54,264 nucleotides of DNA from positions 1 through 54,264 of the forward strand of contig JAISAH010000019.1 of the NCBI GenBank assembly GCA_031266805.1, given 5' to 3'. Below the pieces are notes generated by a model. The model ran no database searches, was not told the DNA's origin, and saw only the letters and a list, made by a program, of their open reading frames with translations. Source of the DNA: Gracilibacteraceae bacterium (GTDB lineage: Bacteria; Bacillota; Desulfitobacteriia; Desulfitobacteriales; Syntrophobotulaceae). This document shows positions 51,136-54,264 of the stretch, one piece after another (the stretch's first letter is position 1; each line of letters opens with the position of its first letter). The translations under genes and the position numbers were made by a program.

Positions 51136-53127
51136 ATGCGTGGCAGCGGACTGATACTGAAAATACTCAAGGCTTCGCTCCTCGGCGCCGTGATGAGCGC
51201 GGCTCTTAGCACGGCGGTTTTCGCCACGTCGCATCCGGCTGTGAGTTATGAGGAAAAACAGGTAAACGGCGTCAACCTAAAAATTGTCGTCGTGAACCAA
51301 ACGGATCCGGGCATCGGGTTGAAAGTCACTCTGACCGATAACACTCTGGGCGCCACCAAGGCGTTTTCCGAGATCGTCGCCCAGGAAAAGGCCATCGTAT
51401 CCATCAACGGCAATTTTTTCGAGGCGTATCAGGACTATAAGGTCCCGCTGGGCAACGTCATGGCTGGGGGCGAGCTGCTATACGGGGCGGCCGGGATGCC
51501 CGGCATGGGGATCACAGCGGAAAATGAACTCGTCTTCGGTCTGCCCAATTATTTTGCCCATGTAAAAACGATCCCGCGTTACGACGGGGAAGCGGCCTTT
51601 GATTTTGTGGCCGCCGACGTCAATCTGGCGTTCCCGCGGTCGTCCCTCCAGCGGCTTTACACCCCCGCTTACGGCAAGACCTTTGAGGCGCTGATGGCGG
51701 GCACGGCCTATGTTTTTGAAAACAATGCCTTCGCCTCGTATCGCCGGGCGGCAGCGGGCGAGCAGGTGGCAATTCCCGCGGCAGGCTATGTAGTCTATTA
51801 CAGCGAAAACGCCCCCGCCAGAAGCGCGCCGTCTGACCCGGATATCCTTATAGGGTGCGGGGCGGCGGTCGAATACCGGCTGAATTACCCGGAGGCGGAA
51901 ACGGCGGCGGATTTTGGCGCTAAAAAAATTACGTCTATACTTACCGGCAACGCCCGTCTGATCAAAAACGGATCGACGGCGGACGCGACGGCGGTGGACG
52001 CTACTGATGAAAACGACCCGCGCTGGACCGAGGCGGCGCCGAGAACGGCGATCGGCGAACTGGCCGACGGGAGACTGCTCATCGTCTCCACGCCCTCGGC
52101 GCGGCTGGAGGCGTTGGCGGAGGCTATGGCCAGCCTGGGGTGCGTGAACGCGATAAACCTCGACGGCGGCGGTTCCGTCTCCATGGCGGTCGACGGCAAG
52201 GTAAAAGCTTCCGGACGGGCGCTGACCGTGACCTTCCATGTAGTTGAGAAAAGCCGGACAGCACCGGCGTCCGGCGGAGTGAGCGCCGCCGCGCCGGAAA
52301 CCCCGGCGTCCGCGCCGGAGAGCGCTCCCGCGCGTGACCCCAGGTTTACCTATATCAGCGGGCAAAACCGGGTGGAAACCTCTGTGGCTATCTCCCGCCA
52401 AGGATGGACGAGCGCGGAGACGGTGATCCTCGCCCCAGGAGGGCAGAACAATCTGATCGACGCTCTGGCCGTGGCCCCGCTGGCCGGTCAGGAAAAGGCG
52501 CCTATCCTGCTCAGTACCGGCAGTCTTGATCCCGCCGTAGTCGCGGAGATCCAGCGCCTCGGCGCGAAGAAAGTCTACGCCGTAGGCGCGATAAGCTCGG
52601 CGGTGATCGACGCGCTGAAAGCGGCGCTGCCCGAAGTCACGGTGGAAGTATTGAAAGGAAGTAACAGGTTTGAGACCGCGGCGCTGATCAACGCCAAACT
52701 GACCGCGCCGCAGGGCACGTTTGTCGTCGGCTATAACGCTATTGCTGATGCTGTAAGCGTAGCGTCATTCGCCGCCGCTAATGGTTATGCTATTCAAATA
52801 GCAAACCCGAACGGCAGCGTCAGCGCCGCGCCCACGGGAACAGCGTATATTCTGGGCGGCCTGACCCTCGTGAGCGACGTGACCGGCGCGACGCGGCTCT
52901 ACGGCGCGACGCGCTACGAGACGAACAAGGCCATCCGCGACGCTTTGACTTTTGAGTACACGAATATCTACACGGCTGACGGCGGTACTCTCGTGGACGC
53001 TCTGACCGGCTCCGCTCTCGCCGCTCAGACCAGAGCGGCCATCGTCCTCCTGCCGGGGAATAATTCCACAGGCACGGATTTTGGAGAAATTACCCAGGAA
53101 ACGAAGATATATGCATTTGGCGGATAG
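51136..53127 (+). CDS. NAGPA-type phosphodiester glycosidase with CWB2 cell-wall-binding repeats
   Basis: A 663-residue secreted protein. The signal peptide is ASLLGAVMSAALSTAVFA. Residues 35-370 resemble the phosphodiester glycosidase (NAGPA/DUF2233) domain: AIVSINGNFFEA near 98 and NAINLDGGGSVSMAVDGK near 340, a family signature. A Pro/Ala-rich linker follows. Residues 405-663 hold CWB2 repeats (ISGQNRVETSVAIS; VLKGSNRFETAALI; LYGATRYETNKAI), which anchor proteins to teichoic-acid-like wall polymers in Clostridia. It probably cuts a phosphodiester-linked sugar in the envelope. It starts 13 nt after the previous gene, so both may be one transcript. Confidence 0.87.
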   Translation: MRGSGLILKILKASLLGAVMSAALSTAVFATSHPAVSYEEKQVNGVNLKIVVVNQTDPGIGLKVTLTDNTLGATKAFSEIVAQEKAIVSINGNFFEAYQDYKVPLGNVMAGGELLYGAAGMPGMGITAENELVFGLPNYFAHVKTIPRYDGEAAFDFVAADVNLAFPRSSLQRLYTPAYGKTFEALMAGTAYVFENNAFASYRRAAAGEQVAIPAAGYVVYYSENAPARSAPSDPDILIGCGAAVEYRLNYPEAETAADFGAKKITSILTGNARLIKNGSTADATAVDATDENDPRWTEAAPRTAIGELADGRLLIVSTPSARLEALAEAMASLGCVNAINLDGGGSVSMAVDGKVKASGRALTVTFHVVEKSRTAPASGGVSAAAPETPASAPESAPARDPRFTYISGQNRVETSVAISRQGWTSAETVILAPGGQNNLIDALAVAPLAGQEKAPILLSTGSLDPAVVAEIQRLGAKKVYAVGAISSAVIDALKAALPEVTVEVLKGSNRFETAALINAKLTAPQGTFVVGYNAIADAVSVASFAAANGYAIQIANPNGSVSAAPTGTAYILGGLTLVSDVTGATRLYGATRYETNKAIRDALTFEYTNIYTADGGTLVDALTGSALAAQTRAAIVLLPGNNSTGTDFGEITQETKIYAFGG

Positions 53128-53418
53128 ACGCGCGACCGCGCGAAGCGAAACAGGGAGCGCGGCTATCGGCAGGAACACGCCGCCATGAGAACAACTAAAG
53201 GTGATAACCCGCGTATGGCGGTGATGTTCCAACGAGGATCGAAGTAATAGGGAAACGCGGGCAAGAGGATCCCCCTCCCCCGTCTCGTCATTCCGGGCTT
53301 GTCCCGGAATCCAAATAATCCCAAATTGTCATTCCGGACTTGTTTCGGATCCAAAGGTATCATCATAATAGCGACGACGACAACGAACATATAAAATAAA
53401 CATGTGGAGGAAAAAATA
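53128..53418. other. intergenic region with palindromic repeats
   Basis: About 290 nt without a gene, except the repeats listed separately. No promoter with a good match was seen, and no terminator with a T run follows the CWB2 protein gene. Confidence 0.6.
53286..53354. repeat. two tandem palindromic intergenic repeats
   Basis: ATTCCGGG-CTTGT-CCCGGAAT (53290-53310) is a perfect 8-bp-stem hairpin. A diverged second copy follows at 53331-53350 (ATTCCGGA-CTTGT-TTCGGAT), both starting GTCATTCCGG. The two lie 41 nt apart. The unit resembles REP/RPE-type dispersed repeats known in other phyla. Confidence 0.75.
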
Positions 53419-54180
53419 ATGAAAAAACTCAAACAAAAAACGGCGGCCCTGTTTCTGCTGCTCTCCCTGCTGCTGACTCTGGCCCCGGTCAGTCTGCCGG
53501 CCGATAATATCGCGCTGGCGGTGGATTTAGGCAGTGTGGTCACGGAGATCGCCGGCAATCTGGAAGCGATGGCCGCGGATTTACAGGCAATGGAAACAGC
53601 CAGCCTGCAACCGCAGTACGGCTCAAACGGCCAATTCCTCGCGCCGATAGACGCGCCTGATCCGAGCGCTATCCCGATATCCAGTCGGGCGGATCTGGCA
53701 AAAATCGGCGCGGACAGCGCGTATCCGTTAAACGGTTCCTATAAGCTGACGGCCGACATCGACCTGAGCGGCGCGGAGTGGGCGCCGATTGGCGACGGCA
53801 CTGCTGGAAACAGAATTTTCACCGGGACATTTGACGGGCAGGGCCATGTGATTAGCAATCTGACAATTACCGGGAATAACCACCATCAGTATAATGGACT
53901 GTTTGGTGCTATCGAAAGCGCGATTGTCAAGAATATCGGGTTGAGGAACACTCGCATTGATGTTTCTTCTTACAATAGTTCTTCTTATGCTGGTGGAATT
54001 TGTGGTTATGCTGATGCTTCCAGTTCCGTTACAATAAGCAACTGCTACAATATGGGAAATGTTTCTTCTTATGATGCTGTTTCTTATGCTGGTGGAATCT
54101 GCGGTTATGTTTTTGGATCCGATTCTATTACCATAAGTGACTGCTATAACTTGACTTTGACGGCAAAAACGGTTTTTTAG
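53419..54180 (+). CDS. secreted GLUG-repeat protein, probably truncated
   Basis: A 253-residue exported protein. The ATG at 53419 follows GGAGG at 8 nt. A signal peptide (AALFLLLSLLLTLAPVSLPA) is followed by a helical segment and then GLUG-type motifs: WAPIGDGTAGNRIFTGTFDG, VISNLTITGNN, YNGLFGAIESAIVKNIGL. Two 33-codon repeats (SYAGGICGY...ISNCYN) begin at 53983 and 54082. The next repeat breaks after DCYN into LTLTAKTVF and stop. Most GLUG adhesins are much longer, so this is probably a truncation near the window's right edge by insertion or frameshift, or simply an assembly break. The repeats use AT-rich codons, unlike the first half of the gene. Confidence 0.68.
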   Translation: MKKLKQKTAALFLLLSLLLTLAPVSLPADNIALAVDLGSVVTEIAGNLEAMAADLQAMETASLQPQYGSNGQFLAPIDAPDPSAIPISSRADLAKIGADSAYPLNGSYKLTADIDLSGAEWAPIGDGTAGNRIFTGTFDGQGHVISNLTITGNNHHQYNGLFGAIESAIVKNIGLRNTRIDVSSYNSSSYAGGICGYADASSSVTISNCYNMGNVSSYDAVSYAGGICGYVFGSDSITISDCYNLTLTAKTVF

Positions 54181-54264
54181 TATAACAATGCGGACTTTCC
54201 AAGGGTCCCTGGCCCGAAAACGAAAAAATTCCGCGAAATGTGGTGCCGCGTATGTGAAAAATTT
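54181..54264. other. 84-nt tail after the truncated GLUG gene
   Basis: No gene seen. The AT-rich sequence after the abrupt stop could be the first bases of an inserted element, but no terminal repeat can be identified with so little sequence. Confidence 0.35.

Overview
The window looks like chromosome of a fairly GC-rich anaerobic member of the Bacillota, most likely class Clostridia. The clues are strong AGGAGG-type ribosome binding sites, a Tn1549-like conjugation module, sortase with SpaA/Cna-B surface proteins, a WXG100/FtsK secretion locus, and copper-amine-oxidase-like, CWB2 and GLUG surface domains. I cannot name a species. No rRNA, tRNA or CRISPR array was recognised.

Region 1 (1-29.7 kb, nearly all minus strand) is one long operon-like block of an integrative conjugative element. 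It reads from a promoter at about 29.68 kb: a small conserved protein, ParA, ParB, a membrane protein, a class D-like sortase, a secreted protein, a 2120-residue Cna-B/SpaA repeat protein, a winged-helix regulator, two element-specific hypotheticals, and a 2728-residue N12-methylase/SNF2-helicase protein. An Rpn-family nuclease follows with its own promoter and terminators. After it come a primase-like protein, MobC, a MOBP relaxase, PcfB, an ArdC-like protein, a small protein and the VirD4 coupling protein. The virD4 gene is cut at base 120 by the 5' end of an LtrB-type group II intron that runs off the left edge. A tnpV-like gene with its own ribosome binding site is nested in another frame of the methylase/helicase gene.

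Region 2 (29.8-34.3 kb, plus strand) is a divergent conjugation operon: a membrane-anchored VirB4-like accessory, the VirB4 ATPase, a membrane-bound C39-like peptidase and a ParA/TadZ-like P-loop protein.

Region 3 (34.5-35.8 kb) holds a tyrosine recombinase followed by a 302-bp segment bounded by perfect 20-bp inverted repeats. The segment contains a near-consensus promoter (TTGACG-N17-TATAAT) that at present points back at the recombinase. Inversion would aim it at the next operon. This has the architecture of a phase-variable promoter switch.

Region 4 (35.8-48.7 kb, plus strand) is a type VII-like secretion locus: YukD-like ubiquitin fold, FHA-EssC ATPase, three WXG100-like proteins, a coiled-coil protein, a membrane-active LXG-like candidate effector, a TPR protein, a VWA-TM-FHA protein, and a Ser/Thr kinase-TM-TPR protein. 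No EssB, EssA or EsaA was recognised. The kinase has the layout of EssB but keeps the catalytic HRD motif. Kinase plus FHA domains suggest phosphothreonine control of secretion.

Region 5 (48.7-54.2 kb) encodes surface proteins: a TPR lipoprotein, a transglutaminase-like protein, a NAGPA-type phosphodiester glycosidase with CWB2 repeats, and a GLUG-repeat protein that stops abruptly near the right edge.

The most interesting reading is an invertible promoter, next to its likely recombinase, controlling a kinase/FHA-regulated type VII-like secretion system. Every functional statement is inferred from sequence reading alone.
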